A stretch of 64,000 nt of DNA from Rhizoclosmatium globosum (taxonomy: Eukaryota > Chytridiomycota > Chytridiomycetes > Chytridiales > Chytriomycetaceae): the NCBI GenBank assembly GCA_002104985.1, contig MCGO01000024.1, forward strand, positions 186,001-250,000, written 5' to 3'. Below the pieces are notes generated by a model. It did not search any database. It worked only from the letters and a program-made list of their open reading frames with translations, and was not told the DNA's origin. Both the position numbers and the translations under genes were made by a program. How positions within the stretch are numbered: position 1 is the stretch's first letter; every line of letters starts with the position of its first letter. Below, piece after piece: positions 12,018 through 23,283 of this stretch.

Positions 12018-12439
12018 TCATACCCCTTCTCAAGAGAGCTTCACCGGCAGCAGTGCCACATCACCTGTCTTTGACGTAACGAACTTGTAAACTCTTATCA
12101 ATTCATATTCCTTTTCAGTTGGCGATAAATAAAATCATAATGTCTTTCATTGCACATATCTATGATCGTTGTCTTTGTCAATGGATGCTTTATGTCTGTC
12201 TCACTTGATCTGCTGATGGAGCTCTGTCAAGACAGATGCAAAGTTGATAGTTCTTGGAGGAATTTCGTGTCTGCACAACGCGAGTTTAACGCCTAATCAG
12301 TATAATCAGAAATAAAGCGTGAAAAAACCATATTTATTTCCAGAATGACAAGCGTATTTTTACATCCAAAGACGAAAGAAGAACAAAAAACAGAGAGGTG
12401 AGTGGTGAGTATGGCAGAGTAAAAACAAAAGAAAGAGTC
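12018..12439. other. Convergent intergenic region
   Basis: 422 bases between two converging genes. It is AT-rich with AATAAA-like strings near 12125-12135 and 12311-12316, consistent with 3' ends. No gene seen. Confidence 0.45.
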
Positions 12440-14687
12440 TAAAGCATGTTGCGTTTGGTCATATTGTCATGAATAATTGTCCATAGAGTCTTGAGTTCCT
12501 TGGACGGCAATTTCGCCAACTCCTTTCTCGCTTCGTTTCGCTTCGTCGATAAATCCTCTCGAGGTGGTAAGAACGGTTCTGCAAAAAAAAAAGTATCAAC
12601 ATCCATACATCAACCTAAATTAAAAACTCACCAGTCTTCTCCTTCCTTCTCGTAATCTCATCGAAAACGTCTGCAGTAACTTCAGCCAACTGCTCATTCG
12701 ACAATTTGGATATCCGACTCCTCCACGCAACCACATTCGCAGGCTCAGGCTTCACACTGCTGCTGCTGCTACTATCGTCTGCAATGTGTTCCTTCTCTCC
12801 AGGAAGTTTTCGTCTCGGCTTGTGCTCGTCAATTGGAGACTCTGGAATAACAACTACAGGTGAAGCAGAGACGCTTGGGGTAGCTGGAGGAGGTGGAGCG
12901 TTCAATAAAGCCCAGATTTGGATTCCCGCCGCTTCACGTCGATTCACTTCCACCTCGACATCTTGCCACAACTCTTGCAGATCCAGAAGCGCGATTCCTT
13001 TCAACAATGTGACACGCTCCGTTTGCATTACGGTAAGATTGGTTCCAGTTGAAGAGGAGGAGACGTTGGTGGCTGCGGGAATCAGTCGCCTCCTCATGGG
13101 ACTTTGGCTTGATCGTCCTGCAACAGATGAAGATCCTCCGGTACGTCCAATTCGTACAATTTCAACATCATCTATGGATGCAGAGCGGACTGGAACTTCA
13201 GAATCTGGAGTGACTCCTTCATCGTCACTCTGCTCATCGAAGCTCAATCCAGCGCCACCTCGTCGCTTTGCCTTCTTCCCTGAAAGGTCTTCACGAGATT
13301 CAAGTTCGGCTTTGAGGTCACGCACGAGTGCTCGGAACTCGTCGTCGGAGAGGTTTGTCATTCGGTCTACTGCAATGGCTCTGTCTTCAGGTGTCATTGC
13401 GCTCGCTTCTTTAAGGTTTGAAACGCTTGGAATTCGAGATGGGGGCTGATCGTGTAGAGTGACTGTAGAGTCTGCTGTGACAGGAATTTGGTCGGGTGTC
13501 TGAGGAGGGCTTGTGTTATCAGTGAGGGTTACCGAGGATGCAGCAGCTGCAACGATAGGAGCTAATTTGACTGGAACGTTTGGTGCTGCAGCAGTTGCAT
13601 CTGATAGTGTAGTGCCCGTCAATTGGGTTGGGCTTGGGGGAGGGGTTGTCTCCGATGGTGGTAGGTTTGGAAGTGTGTCGACTGAAGACGCAAGGGTTCT
13701 AATTGTAGTACTTCGTCCGAGAGTTTGAGAGAGTAGGTTTGATCCTGTGGTAGGAGTTCCAGTTCCATTTGCAATGGTAGCAGCCGCAGCACTGCCCTTT
13801 GTACCAAAAATATCGATTCCAGGAATGTCTCTGCGGGTTGCTTCAGCATCTAAGTCCGCGGCGAAGACTTTAAACTTTTCGTTGGTCATGATGGCAATAC
13901 GAGCAGCAGTGGTTGGGGCCTTTGTTCGCATAGCTGCAGATTGACTGGCTCTCTCGTAGGTTGCAAGAAGAGCACCAATGGGAGTGCGTCGACGGTACGC
14001 TTCAGCAGAAACCTGTATAATTGGAGAGTGTGGTTTAGTTTAAGGGGTGCAATGTGATAGTAGACTGCTGCTTACCTGAGCTGCCAGTTCAGCCAACTGC
14101 GCATCGGTGAGTCTGACAAGACGCTCAGCTGCGAGGGTAGACGAAGCCGAAGGAGCAGGTGAGGAGGAGCGCATGGCCCGCTGTGATAAGAGAGATGGGA
14201 GGGTCAATGAAGGGATCACCACTTTGAAACACCGTCAACAACATACCGGGATAGTGCCCGTTCCCGGCATCCTAACCGACTGGGTTCTCTGCGACGCCAA
14301 AGGCGAGATAGCGCCGTCCCTGTCTCTGTCGGTGCGGTCTCTCGAGGGCGACCTATCGAGCCTTGAGGGGGTGTCCCTGAAGGACCAGGGCGAAGGGGAA
14401 GCGGGTCTCGATGCATCGCGGTTCTTTGATAGTTTTCCGGTGTTGAAGAAGGAGGTCTTTCGAGCGAGCACCGAGTCGTCGCCGATGTGGTTGTGGTTGT
14501 GGTTGTGGTTGTTGTCGTCGGTTGTTGGTTCGGTTGTTGGTGCCCGAGACGAGGCCGCGCTGTTTGTCGCTGATGCGCTGCCGCTTCCGTTTCCGGGAAG
14601 AATTGAATTCAGGGCGTTCTTGAACCACGACATTGGTTTCTTGTCTTTGTCTTTTGTGTTGGATGACGTGGTGCTGGTCGGTGCCAT
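12440..14687 (-). CDS. Scaffold protein with about six Spa2/GIT homology (SHD) repeats
   Basis: The start at 14687 gives a Ser/Asp/His-rich low-complexity N-terminus. Introns lie near 14180-14245, 14012-14075 and 12583-12632. The distinguishing feature is a repeated 28-30-residue motif of the type R(I/V)xxLxxxxLxxLxxDVxxExxRR. Examples are RLVRLTDAQLAELAAQV (about 14080-14140), RIAIMTNEKFKVFAADLDAE (about 13870), RMTNLSDDEFRALVRDLKAE (about 13340), a more divergent copy near 12960-13020, and RISKLSNEQLAEVTADVFDE with ITRRKE (about 12650-12720). A last short copy, ARKELAKLPSKELKTLW, ends the protein at 12440. The best copy matches the SHD of Spa2 and GIT proteins, which recruit polarity and MAPK partners at growth sites. 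Having six rather than the usual two copies is unusual. Disordered Ser/Pro/Thr linkers separate them. Confidence 0.7.
14486..14513. repeat. TGTGGT microsatellite inside the SHD gene
   Basis: About 4.5 copies of tgtggt. On the minus strand they encode an Asn-His run (NHNHNHNH) in the disordered N-terminus of the SHD protein. Confidence 0.85.
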
Positions 14688-14945
14688 GCACTACTAATAG
14701 GATACGGAACGGCACTAGTGAGTGGTACTAGGGTTCTGCGGAGTGCTGGTGGTGGTGCGATGGCTGCTTGCTTGCTGAATCTATTCACACGTGGTGGCAG
14801 GCAAGGGCAGTCTTGAGTGATGCGATGGTCGATTTGAGTCTCAAACAACAAACAACACTGAGGCAAAAATTCCACGGGGTTCCACTCCATTTTACGGAAA
14901 TGAAACACAGGGGGCCGCATGAGACCAATACTGCTGACATTCATT
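14688..14945. other. Intergenic, no gene seen
   Basis: 258 bases between the SHD-gene start and the stop of the kinase-like gene. It is probably the SHD promoter. No motif stands out. Confidence 0.4.
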
Positions 14946-15823
14946 TCAGAAAGGTACGACTAGATCAGTTAACCCATTTTGCACAAGCTTATGCCGCTTC
15001 AACCTATTCATTTTTACCACTGTACATTTGTCCATAGTTCCATCTCGAAGGCCTTGTAACAGCAATCCTTCTACTCCGAGTCTAAAAACAAATCCAGTTG
15101 ATGTGCCGATAGAATTAGCCAACTTTTCCAGTTTTCCCTGCATCCCTCCAGTTACATCAACCGCCGACGCAGAGCCAGACGCTCCTTCAAGCACCCGTGA
15201 AATATTTTCCTTGTTTACTAACGGAATCAATTTGGCTGAGTTTGGAAGTATGTTCGGGTCACTAGTGAATATCCCATCAACATTGGTTCCCAGAAACACA
15301 CACTCAGGCTGAAAATGCCGAGTAAACAGAGCTATAAATTCGTCTCCACTCATTACAGAATGTCCCAACGTCAAATCAGGAACCATCGATCCTGTCGTAA
15401 CAGGAATCGCCCCCGTGCTCAATATCTCCTCAAAACAATCTACATCTATCCAGGAATCCTTCTTGTTGTTCTGTCGTGCAACTTGATACGCCGGCACAAA
15501 TTCCATCTTCAATCCGAGACTGCGTCCAACGGAGCATACTGTTCTTCCCACATGATCGCATGCATTCTTTGTTACTTTCAATCCATCTTTGTGCTCCTGA
15601 GTAAATACGCCATCTTTGATTCCATATTTGACAACATTCGTGTGACCAAACGGTCCAACACCGCAAACAACTAATATCCGGGTGATGTGGTTGCATTCGA
15701 CAAGAAAGTGGCAATTTGTGATAAAGCGCTACGGATAGTGTTATCGATTGTAGCAAACTCATTTTCAGCCTTGTTAGTGATGGCCGCTCCTCCCAGCTTG
15801 ATCACATAGCACGGACGATCCAT
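14946..15823 (-). CDS. Isopentenyl phosphate kinase-like (amino-acid kinase fold)
   Basis: Predicted kinase of the amino-acid-kinase superfamily; isopentenyl phosphate kinases convert IP to IPP with ATP. The start at 15823 gives MDRPCYVIKLGGAAITNK, the family's N-terminal KLGGxxITxK nucleotide loop. GVGPFGH follows (the IPK GAGSFGH position with its active-site His), then TGSMVPD, SGDEFIA, GTNVDGIFTSDP and DVTGGMQGKLEKL, the last being the typical IPK C-terminal glycine loop. One frame break near 15700 separates the first 45 residues from the rest and probably reflects a one-base indel. The gene diverges from threonyl-tRNA synthetase with about 100 bases between starts. Acetylglutamate kinase is less likely because of the VTGGM and GxFGH motifs. 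Confidence 0.7.
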
Positions 15824-15925
15824 AAGGCTCTCTAACAGGACACAAGTGATTCACGCCAATGAGTACGAATGGGAGTGACAAGGATGATATGTTCGCTTCT
15901 TCTCCACAAACAGGCGAAAAAAACA

Positions 15926-18542
15926 ATGTCAGAGTCGATTTGGACTGGCTGGCACTGGGAACCCAAAAAAGCTGCTGCAAACCCAACTGAACCAAAGAAG
16001 GAAAAGGAAATGAGCAGCGCACCAGCAAAGAAGAGCAAGGGCAAGGAAGCCGTCGCCGGAGAGTACCCACTCGAGGTATTTAACTGACTTTATTGGCTGC
16101 TAGCCTGAGAACATATTGATGTATTTGGCAGTGCACTCCTCGCCCATCCTACATTCAACACAGAATCGACATGTTCGATGAACTCAAGCTCGCGTACGAT
16201 GCCGAAATCGCTGGTACAGTTCCACACTACATCCAAGTAGGACGTTAGAAGCTTATCTCTTTGCCCAACCAGCGAAACCACGAGTTCCCATCAAGGTCAC
16301 CCTTCCAGATGGACGGGACATGGACGGAACCGCATGGGAAACGAGCCCAATGGACATTGCAAAGACTTTGAGCAAGTCTCTCTCTGAGCGTGTTGTGATT
16401 GCCAAGGTAGAGACCTACTTTGCTTTTTTACCGAAGCCCCTTGTCTGCATGTGCTTACCAGGGAAATAAACCCTACACCATCTTAGGTTAACGGAGTGCT
16501 TTGGGATTTGGTTCGTCCTTTGGAGGGATCTTGTAAGATGGAGCTCTTGGATTTCGAGAAGGATGAAGGTGCGAAAACGTCAATGTCAGCTTCTGTCAGT
16601 ATCATAGCATCTAAACCGCTTTCTTCAAAGGTAAAATGGTGTTCTGGCACTCTTCTGCCCACGTGATGGGTGAATCCTGTGAGCTCCACTACGGTTGCCA
16701 CTTGTGTATTGGTCCACCAATTGAAGAAGGTTTCTACTACGAAATGGCTATGGAGCGTGCTGTTTCTCAGGCCGATTACCCTGCCATTGAGACTCTCGCT
16801 GCTCGTACTATCAAGGAAAAGCAGCCTTTCCAGAGATTGGTTGTGAGCAAGGAGAACTTGTTGAAGATGTTCAAGGTAAGTTTACTTCAAATAAAACACT
16901 ATCGCAGTGCTAACTATTGAATATAGGACAACAAATACAAGGTCCACATCATTAACGACAAGATCCCTGACGGTACCTCCACCACTGTTTACCGTTGTGG
17001 ACCTCTCATTGATTTGTGTTACGGACCACACATTCCTGACACTGGCCGAATTAAGGCATTGGCTGTCACGAAAAACTCTGCCTCGTACTTCTTGGGAGAC
17101 GCCAAAAACGATTCCCTCCAACGTATCTACGGTATCTCTTTCCCTGATGTGAAGCAGATGAAGGAGTACAAGCAGTTCATGGAGGAAGCTGCTAAGCGCG
17201 ACCACAGAAAGATTGGTATTGAGCAAGAGCTTTACTTCTTCCACGAAATGAGTCCTGGTACTGCGTTCTGGCAACCTAACGGAGCTATCATCTACAACAA
17301 CCTGATTGAAATGCAAAGAGTGAGTCTACTTGATCGGAAGGTTGTTTTATTAACGACTTTTACAGGAAGAGTACCGTAAGCGTGGATTCAAGGAGGTTAT
17401 TACTCCAAATATGTACAACTCAAAGCTTTGGGAGACCTCTGGACACTGGCAGCACTACAAGGACGACATGTTCACCTTTGATGTCGAGAAGGAGAAGTTT
17501 GCGTTGAAGCCAATGAACTGCCCAGGACACTGTTTGATGTTTGGACACCGTGACAGAAGTTACCGTGATTTGCCATTGCGATTTGCTGACTTTGGTGTTT
17601 TGCACCGTAATGAAGCTTCTGGTGCTCTTTCTGGATTGACTCGTGTTAGACGATTCCAACAGGATGATGCTCACATTTTCTGTACGATTGAGCAGGTTTG
17701 TATTCGTACTTTTGGAACGTATAATATGATGCTAACTCATCTTCCAGCTTGCTACCGAAATGGCCGGATGCTTCGACTTCCTCAACAAAATCTACGTTGA
17801 CGTATTGGGATTCTCCTGGTCCATGAAGCTCTCCACCCGTCCTGACAACTTCTTGGGAGAAATCTCCACCTGGGACAATGCTGAAGCCATCCTCACCAAG
17901 GCCTTGAACGACTCTGGACGTCCATGGGAAGTCAACCCAGGAGATGGAGCCTTCTACGGTCCAAAGATCGACATTAAGCTCACTGACGCCATGCGTAGAA
18001 ACCACCAATGTGCCACAATTCAGCTTGACTTCCAACTTCCTGAGCGATTCAAGCTCCAATACGTGTCTGACGAGAGCATCATTGATGCAGACGGAAAGCG
18101 TATCGGAAGTGTCATGAAGCGCCCAGTCATGATCCACCGTGCCATTTTGGGATCCGTCGAACGTTGCATTGCAATCTTGACTGAGAACTATGCTGGAAAA
18201 TGGCCATTCTGGTTGTCTCCCTTCCAGGTTGTTGTGATTCCCGTTTCTGCCGCCGCCTTCCCATACGCCGAGAAGGTTCGCGATCAGTTGCATGACGCTG
18301 GCTTGAACGTTGAGTGTGACACCTCAGACTTGACGTTGAACAAGAAGATTCGTAACGCTGAGATTGCACACTTCAACTTTATCTTTGTTGTGGGAGCTGA
18401 GGAGGAGAACACCTCGTCTGTCAATGTGAGAAACAGAGACGACCCCAACACCAAGTCTAAGGGTGAAGTCCGATCATTGGCTGAGATTTTGCCAAAGTTG
18501 GTTGAGTTGAAGAAGTCGCGGGCTCAAAGTCAACTGCTTTAA
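15926..18542 (+). CDS. THS1: Threonyl-tRNA synthetase (class II)
   Basis: Charges tRNA-Thr for translation. Exons run from the ATG at 15926 ([15 protein letters not shown]) to the TAA at 18540-18542. Introns lie near 16076-16130, 16212-16275, 16409-16486, 16570-16630, 16876-16926, 17321-17365 and 17696-17747. The domains are complete. The order is a lysine-rich extension, a TGS domain ([17 protein letters not shown]), the second additional (editing) domain with HSSAHVMGE and [13 protein letters not shown], and the class II core. The core has PMNCPGHC with a zinc-ligand Cys, motif 2 [24 protein letters not shown], and motif 3 near [15 protein letters not shown]. The C-terminal anticodon-binding domain has [16 protein letters not shown]. 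The frame is clean throughout, unlike many neighbours. It has no obvious mitochondrial presequence, so probably the cytosolic enzyme. Confidence 0.97.
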
Positions 18543-18617
18543 TTGATTTCTCGTCTGTTTGTTCTTTCGTATGAGTTGGGGAAATACATGAGGAGTTTTG
18601 TTGACACTTTTCACGAT

Positions 18618-19359
18618 TCAAATCAAAATAATAATAGCAAAAAGGAAGGAGGAAACAGAATGAACGATTTGAGCCCCTGAAGGATAAGACTCAGTAGGGT
18701 ACGCACATTTGCCATCCCAGAATACCTTTCCTTCCACAACAGGCCACTCAGACGTTGGATTCAAGACAACACCACCACTATTCATAATAGTAACAGCTCT
18801 TTCACAGGCAATCAGCGCACGTCCTTGACGCTTTGCCTCCCCAATATACAAATCAACACGAAGCAACCCCTTCCTTTGATCAGCAGTGCATTCAACACAC
18901 CCATCTTCATATAAAAAGTACTTTCTGAGGTGAGGAATATATATCTTCTCGCCAGGGACAAAGAAAGTCTCGTCAGCAGCAAAAGTTGAAGGTCTGTCGA
19001 AAGTACCCAAGTCCTCAGTGGCGATTTGTGGATGAATGGGTAGGCAATCTTGGAAGTGAAGTAACGGCCGTTACCGTCGTCGTTGTCGTCGTATCCGTAA
19101 GCTGTGATGGACCAATTGGACCAGAGTTGGTTTTGTATTCCTGAGAGTACTGTCACATGAAGTCCACATTACCTAGTTTAAATAAGTAGCTCACCATTTC
19201 AATAGAGACCGTTGTAGCTTTGTATATAGCTACCATTTGGTTCCAAGAGGTATTGTTCATAATGGGGATAATGCAAGCATTGTAAGACACAGTGACAGGG
19301 ATGGAAGTTGAACTCGTAAACGCCAACAATTTCTCACACAACTTGCTATAGTATGGCAA
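18618..19359 (-). CDS. 3D-domain (double-psi barrel-like) secreted protein, leftward paralogue, frameshifted
   Basis: Paralogue of the gene at 61447. The core WSITAYGYDDNDDGNG (about 19090-19130), GTFDRPSTFAA, GEKIYIPHLRKYFLYEDGC and RVDLYIGEAK follows the order of the 3D domain: TAY near the start, then a GT block, a GxxIxIP block and a final DxYxG. Near 19025 one base is missing from an A run (the frame from IHK to ATEDLG), so the domain is split between two frames. The upstream exon is uncertain; an open frame at 19153-19359 starting MPYYSKLCEK may be it, with an intron near 19155-19195. Unlike the 61447 copy it lacks the Thr-rich linker and ends in a hydrophobic tail (SSFLFAIIILI) that could be a GPI or membrane signal. 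Confidence 0.65.
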
Positions 19360-19513
19360 AAAACAGTGAAGTCCTCCCAGGTTGATGCTGTTGACCGTGC
19401 TTTGGATGACATCGATTTGTTAGCCAAAATCAGTCAAACTCTTGGTACAACTAGCTACATTTCTCAGTTAAGTCATTCAAACGTTGAAATGAAACTTTCA
19501 CTTCAAGTTGCAA

Positions 19514-19537
19514 TTTTTTTTTTTTTTTTTTTTTTTT
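19514..19537. repeat. Poly-T tract (24 T)
   Basis: Uninterrupted run of 24 T just upstream of the homeodomain gene. Runs of this kind can act as nucleosome-depleting promoter elements in fungi; the role here is inferred. Confidence 0.9.
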
Positions 19538-19551
19538 GATTTTGTCCAGAA

Positions 19552-20080
19552 ATGGAGCGATTCCCGCCGAGAGAGAATCCCCTCGTTCGCTTAGCTCTAC
19601 AGTACCCAGACCTTGATTATGAAGACTACCAGAGCATCTCCAAGAGCTCAATAATTTTGGTATGAGCCCTTATGCTCTTCTCTACCTGAAGACGAATTCA
19701 CCATGAGGCCTTACCTGAAGAAAGGAAGACGAGGATACATCCACATATATATAAGTGATTGTGAGCCCGAATGCACTCCAGCACTTATCGGCCGTTGGTG
19801 GGCTGCGCGGCTTCGGCTTCACCAGAACGGCGATATAGCTCCAACAAGCACGAGAAAAACTCCCGAGCAGCTCGAAATTCTGGAGCATGTATTTTCGGAC
19901 AAGCAGACGGAGGGATTTGGGATCTATCCGTCACGCGAGGCGGTGGAATGGATGGTTCAGCAGACAGATTTGACGTACAAACAAATCAAGAGTTGGTTTG
20001 AATACAAGAGAAGGTCGACTTTGGTACCGATGATGGGAGATCTTTGTATTGGCGAGAGGGGTTACTACGAATTTGAATGA
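19552..20080 (+). CDS. Homeodomain-like protein with atypical recognition helix
   Basis: The probable first exon starts MERFPPRENPLVRLALQYP at 19552. An intron from about 19662 (gtatga) to 19723 joins a second exon ending at TGA 20080. The C-terminal 60 residues have the homeodomain pattern: RKTPEQLEILEHVFSDK (helix 1), YPSREAVEWMVQQTDLT (helix 2), YKQIKSWFEYKRR (helix 3). Helix 3 keeps the structural Trp48 and Phe49, but the nearly invariant DNA-contacting Asn51 is Tyr, so specific DNA binding is doubtful. A second open frame overlaps at 19771. The first-exon junction is inferred. It could be a decayed transcription factor. Confidence 0.6.
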
Positions 20081-20278
20081 AATACGTAATATCGGAATAA
20101 CTATTCATTTTCAATCAATGACCAATAAGAATGAATCAAATGGAAAGGTTCGACTGAATCCATTGAACTCTTGAGTGCAGTTGCGGCTGGCGAACCGAAG
20201 TGTGGCTGGTTTTTTCGCAACTTCCATAAAATCCAACATTCGCCAACCAAGAAACACATAAAAAACAAAATTCCTCCA

Positions 20279-21815
20279 ATGCAAGTCTTAAGAATCCTCT
20301 CCATTGCATCATTGCATATCTGTCTACAGCTTCACCTGTCCCCGGTGTTGAAAAGCGAGATGTCCTCCGCACAGTTGCTAGTCTCTTTGGTCTCTCATCA
20401 TCCTCCGACAGCACATTGTTCCAAGCTTGCAGCACTAGCTCACAATGTTCTCAGGATTGACGTGTTGTGCATCCCCGGTGATGTTTCCAGCACTGCCTGT
20501 CTCCAACCATCTGGTAATCATTTCAATCACTGCCCCTCCCTCAATACGCTTACATAATATTTACATCCAACAGAATGCGCTGCTACGGATATGTCCAGAG
20601 CCAGTGTTATGAGAGCCGTCGTGAAGAACTGGGAGACATGTCAACCAAACGGAGTTGATTCATGTGCTTCAAATGGATTCGTGTGCTGCATCGCGAAAGA
20701 CGATCTCGCCACCAGAAAGTCCACTTGTCGTCCACAAAATATGTGCAGCGACTCCAACAACAACGGAAACGCATCAGGTAACAAGATTGCTGACTGGCAG
20801 ACGTGTCAACTTGGACGAGACTCTTGTTCAAATAGCAATTATGTCTGTTGCGTTGCTCAGCTGACTTGGGCTCAAACAAGGCTACTTGTCGTCCACAGAA
20901 AGAATGCTCAAGTGGAAAAACAATACTCCCAACACCCAATCAGTGATGTAGGTGGACCATGCAACCAAGCTATCCAAAACGCGGCGGTTTGCAGAACTGG
21001 TTTGGTTTGTAACCCACCTGCTGTTGCCATGCCTGGTGCTGCTGGAACCTGTGCTCTTCCAAACAATAACAACGGTGGGGGTAGCCAAGGAGGAAACAAG
21101 GTTGCAGATTGGCAGACTTGTCAACAAGGACGCGACTCTTGTGTCAACAATAACTACGTGTGCTGTGTTGCCTCGGCTGACTTGGGAAGCAACAAAGCTA
21201 CCTGTCGTCCTCAAAATGATTGCGGTAACAACGGCGGCAATAACGGTAATAACAACTCTGGAAATAACGGAGGCAACAATGTCGGAAACAAAATCGCGGA
21301 CTGGCAAACTTGTCAATTTGGCCGTGACTCTTGCCTCAACAACAACTAGTGTGCTGTGTGCTCAAGCTGACCTCGGATCGGTAAGGCTACCTGTCGCCCT
21401 AAGACCAGTGTGGAAACACGAATGGAGGAAATAGCAACAATGGTAACAACAACGGTGGAAGTGGAAAATTGATTCCAATGTGGGAAAACTGTGGATTGTC
21501 TGACACTTGTGCCAATGGATTTGTCTGCTGTGCCGCGAAGGCTGATCTTGTTGGTGGAAAGACACTTGTCGTCCATCAAATGGTGCGTGTTTCTTCTGAT
21601 TTATTGATTGTATTCTTACATTTCTTCGTTTCAGATTGTGGAAACTCTTCTTGGCTTGCACAGTGCACTAAAGATGACTGGATGTGTGGAACTGACCGCA
21701 AGACGTTGTACCAATGCACTCCATCCAAAATGAACATGTGGGTTTGGGCACCAAAGAAGGAATGTGACGTGGGTTGTCTTGTTATGACGATGGAAAGGTC
21801 GTGGGTTGTCGTTGA
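20279..21815 (+). CDS. Secreted mosaic cysteine-rich protein 1 (CC modules plus CBM19-like end)
   Basis: The start at 20279 gives MQVLRILSIAS, the same signal-peptide start as the gene at 33261. After one frame change come TCCASP...TACLQPS and then repeated modules of about 40 residues with the pattern W-x-TC-x5-DSC-x4-(Y/F)VCC-(V/I)A-x-DL-x-S-x-KATCRPQ. These are seen at about 20625, 20785, 21100 and 21290, and in a shorter form (LIPMWENCGLSDTC) at about 21465. Asn/Gly-rich linkers separate them. A central block (VGGPCNQAIQNAAVCRTGLV) is different. The last exon after an intron at about 21585-21635 is CBM19-like (KDDWMCGTDRKTLYQC). Frame breaks near 20330, 20455, 20870, 21345, 21390, 21560 and 21770 interrupt it. 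The stop is at 21813-21815. Probably a wall or matrix protein; binding target unknown. Confidence 0.7.
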
Positions 21816-21910
21816 TTCCATCCATCTGCCACTGTATACCCTTTTCTTTCTATCATTTTGCATCGGTAATTAAACATTCACATTTGAACGATCTTTATTA
21901 TTCGGATCAT

Positions 21911-23029
21911 TTATGGAATAGCGATCAACTTTTGGCTGGACACCTTTCCAGCAATTTGTTCAGCTTGGGCTTCAACAATCTTGTCCAATCCTCCAATGAC
22001 ACGAGTATCCTGTGGAATAATTTTACCCTCCTTCAATTTGGACGAGAAGAAGCTCCAAAACAAGGAAGCAAAGTTAACATCAGCGTGTGAGCTTCCAAAC
22101 ACAGATGAGACAGTGCGATTCGCGAAAGCGTCCTTTCCTTGCACGTTGTCTGGATTGATGATTGCAAGAGTAGAAGCCGCGCTTTTGGAAAGGGCGTCAA
22201 AGGAAGGTTGGGAACCTGGACCGGTTGTGTCAAACGCGTGAGTGAGGTTTCCATTCGTGAGAGCTCTGATTTGGTCAACAACATCTGGAGCCTTGTAGTC
22301 GATTGTGTGGGCTGCGCCAAGAGTCTTGAGCTTCGCGTGGTATTGAGGGGAAGCAGTACGATTACAGTGCACCTGCTAAAGCCGCGAGCTGTACAGCTTT
22401 CGATTAAATGAGCTTAGTATGAAAGGTAGTACATTCAAGCAAGAAGAGATTTACCAAGGTGTCCAACAGAGGTGGATCCGCCCCAAATCAATACAGTCTT
22501 TCCCGCGTTCTTGGCGACGACGTCGGCAGTCCATGGAACGTCAAGCTGAAGAGCAACAAACAAGGCCCTGGCCGCAGTGATACCTTTTCGAGGATTGGTT
22601 ACAAAGCTTACAAATACAAATGGGTTAATTAAAATACCAGCAACTCCAAGAGTGGCGCCTTGTTCGAAGGACAAACTGTGTGGAAGAGGAGCAGCAAGAA
22701 CAGCAGGAACAGCAGCATATCTCTGGAAGGTAGACGAGCGGATGTTACCAATCTGGGCCTGGAAGAAGACGCGGTCTCCAATCGCCGGAACAGAGACATC
22801 GTCGGCAGCAGCGACAACAACTCCGGCGCCATCGCTTCCGAGAATTGTTGGCCAAGATTGGACGAAGACGCCGTAGTGCGCGATCTTGTAGTCACGGGAT
22901 TCAGGCCAGTCGCCTCGAGCTTCACGAGGACCTCGCCGGCCTTGAGCGCGGGGACTCGACTTGCTTTACTTCTTGTGGCCCGGACTTGACGCTTTGCACG
23001 AGCGCGATGTTGTGATTGTCGGTTGGCAT
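21911..23029 (-). CDS. Medium-chain dehydrogenase/reductase (zinc-binding dehydrogenase family, non-zinc type)
   Basis: NAD(P)H-dependent oxidoreductase of the enoyl-reductase/toxD-like MDR group. The start at 23029 gives MPTDNHNIALVQSVKSGP. One indel near 22940 shifts the frame into VLVKLEATGLNPV. The GroES-like part follows (ILGSDGAGVVVAAADDV, IGDRVFFQAQ), then SLSFEQGATLGVAGIL, the Rossmann entry VLIWGGSTSVGHLGK and, after an intron near 22380-22440, KLKTLGAAHTIDYK and AFDTTGPG. The stop is at 21911. The structural-zinc cysteines of alcohol dehydrogenases are absent. The substrate cannot be told. An in-frame ATG further upstream at 23134 would add about 35 residues of poor fit. Confidence 0.8.
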
Positions 23030-23283
23030 CTGGTTTGGAGGAACAGTTTTGAGGAATTGGTTTTTGGCGACATCACTCAAATAGTGGGCGATTTCAAATT
23101 CAACACAGGTGGGATGATGCCATCTTAATTGCATTTGTTATGTGTTATGAGATGCATTTGTTATGAGACATGGTGCAGTTTCAGATTGCTTTCTAATTGA
23201 TTTGGGGTAAAATGAAGGTATACAAATAATGAATAAAGTGGATCCAGGCGTCTAAAGATTACGATTTTCTGGCCGTAAAAGAC

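Noticed and set aside
12706..13449. Long plus-strand frame of 247 codons
   Set aside because: Antisense to the SHD-repeat gene, whose repeats and codon pattern are real; this frame has no motif.
14946..15823. Acetylglutamate kinase or aspartokinase assignment
   Set aside because: GPFGH and DVTGGMxGKL fit isopentenyl phosphate kinase better; no NAGK-specific motif or regulatory domain.
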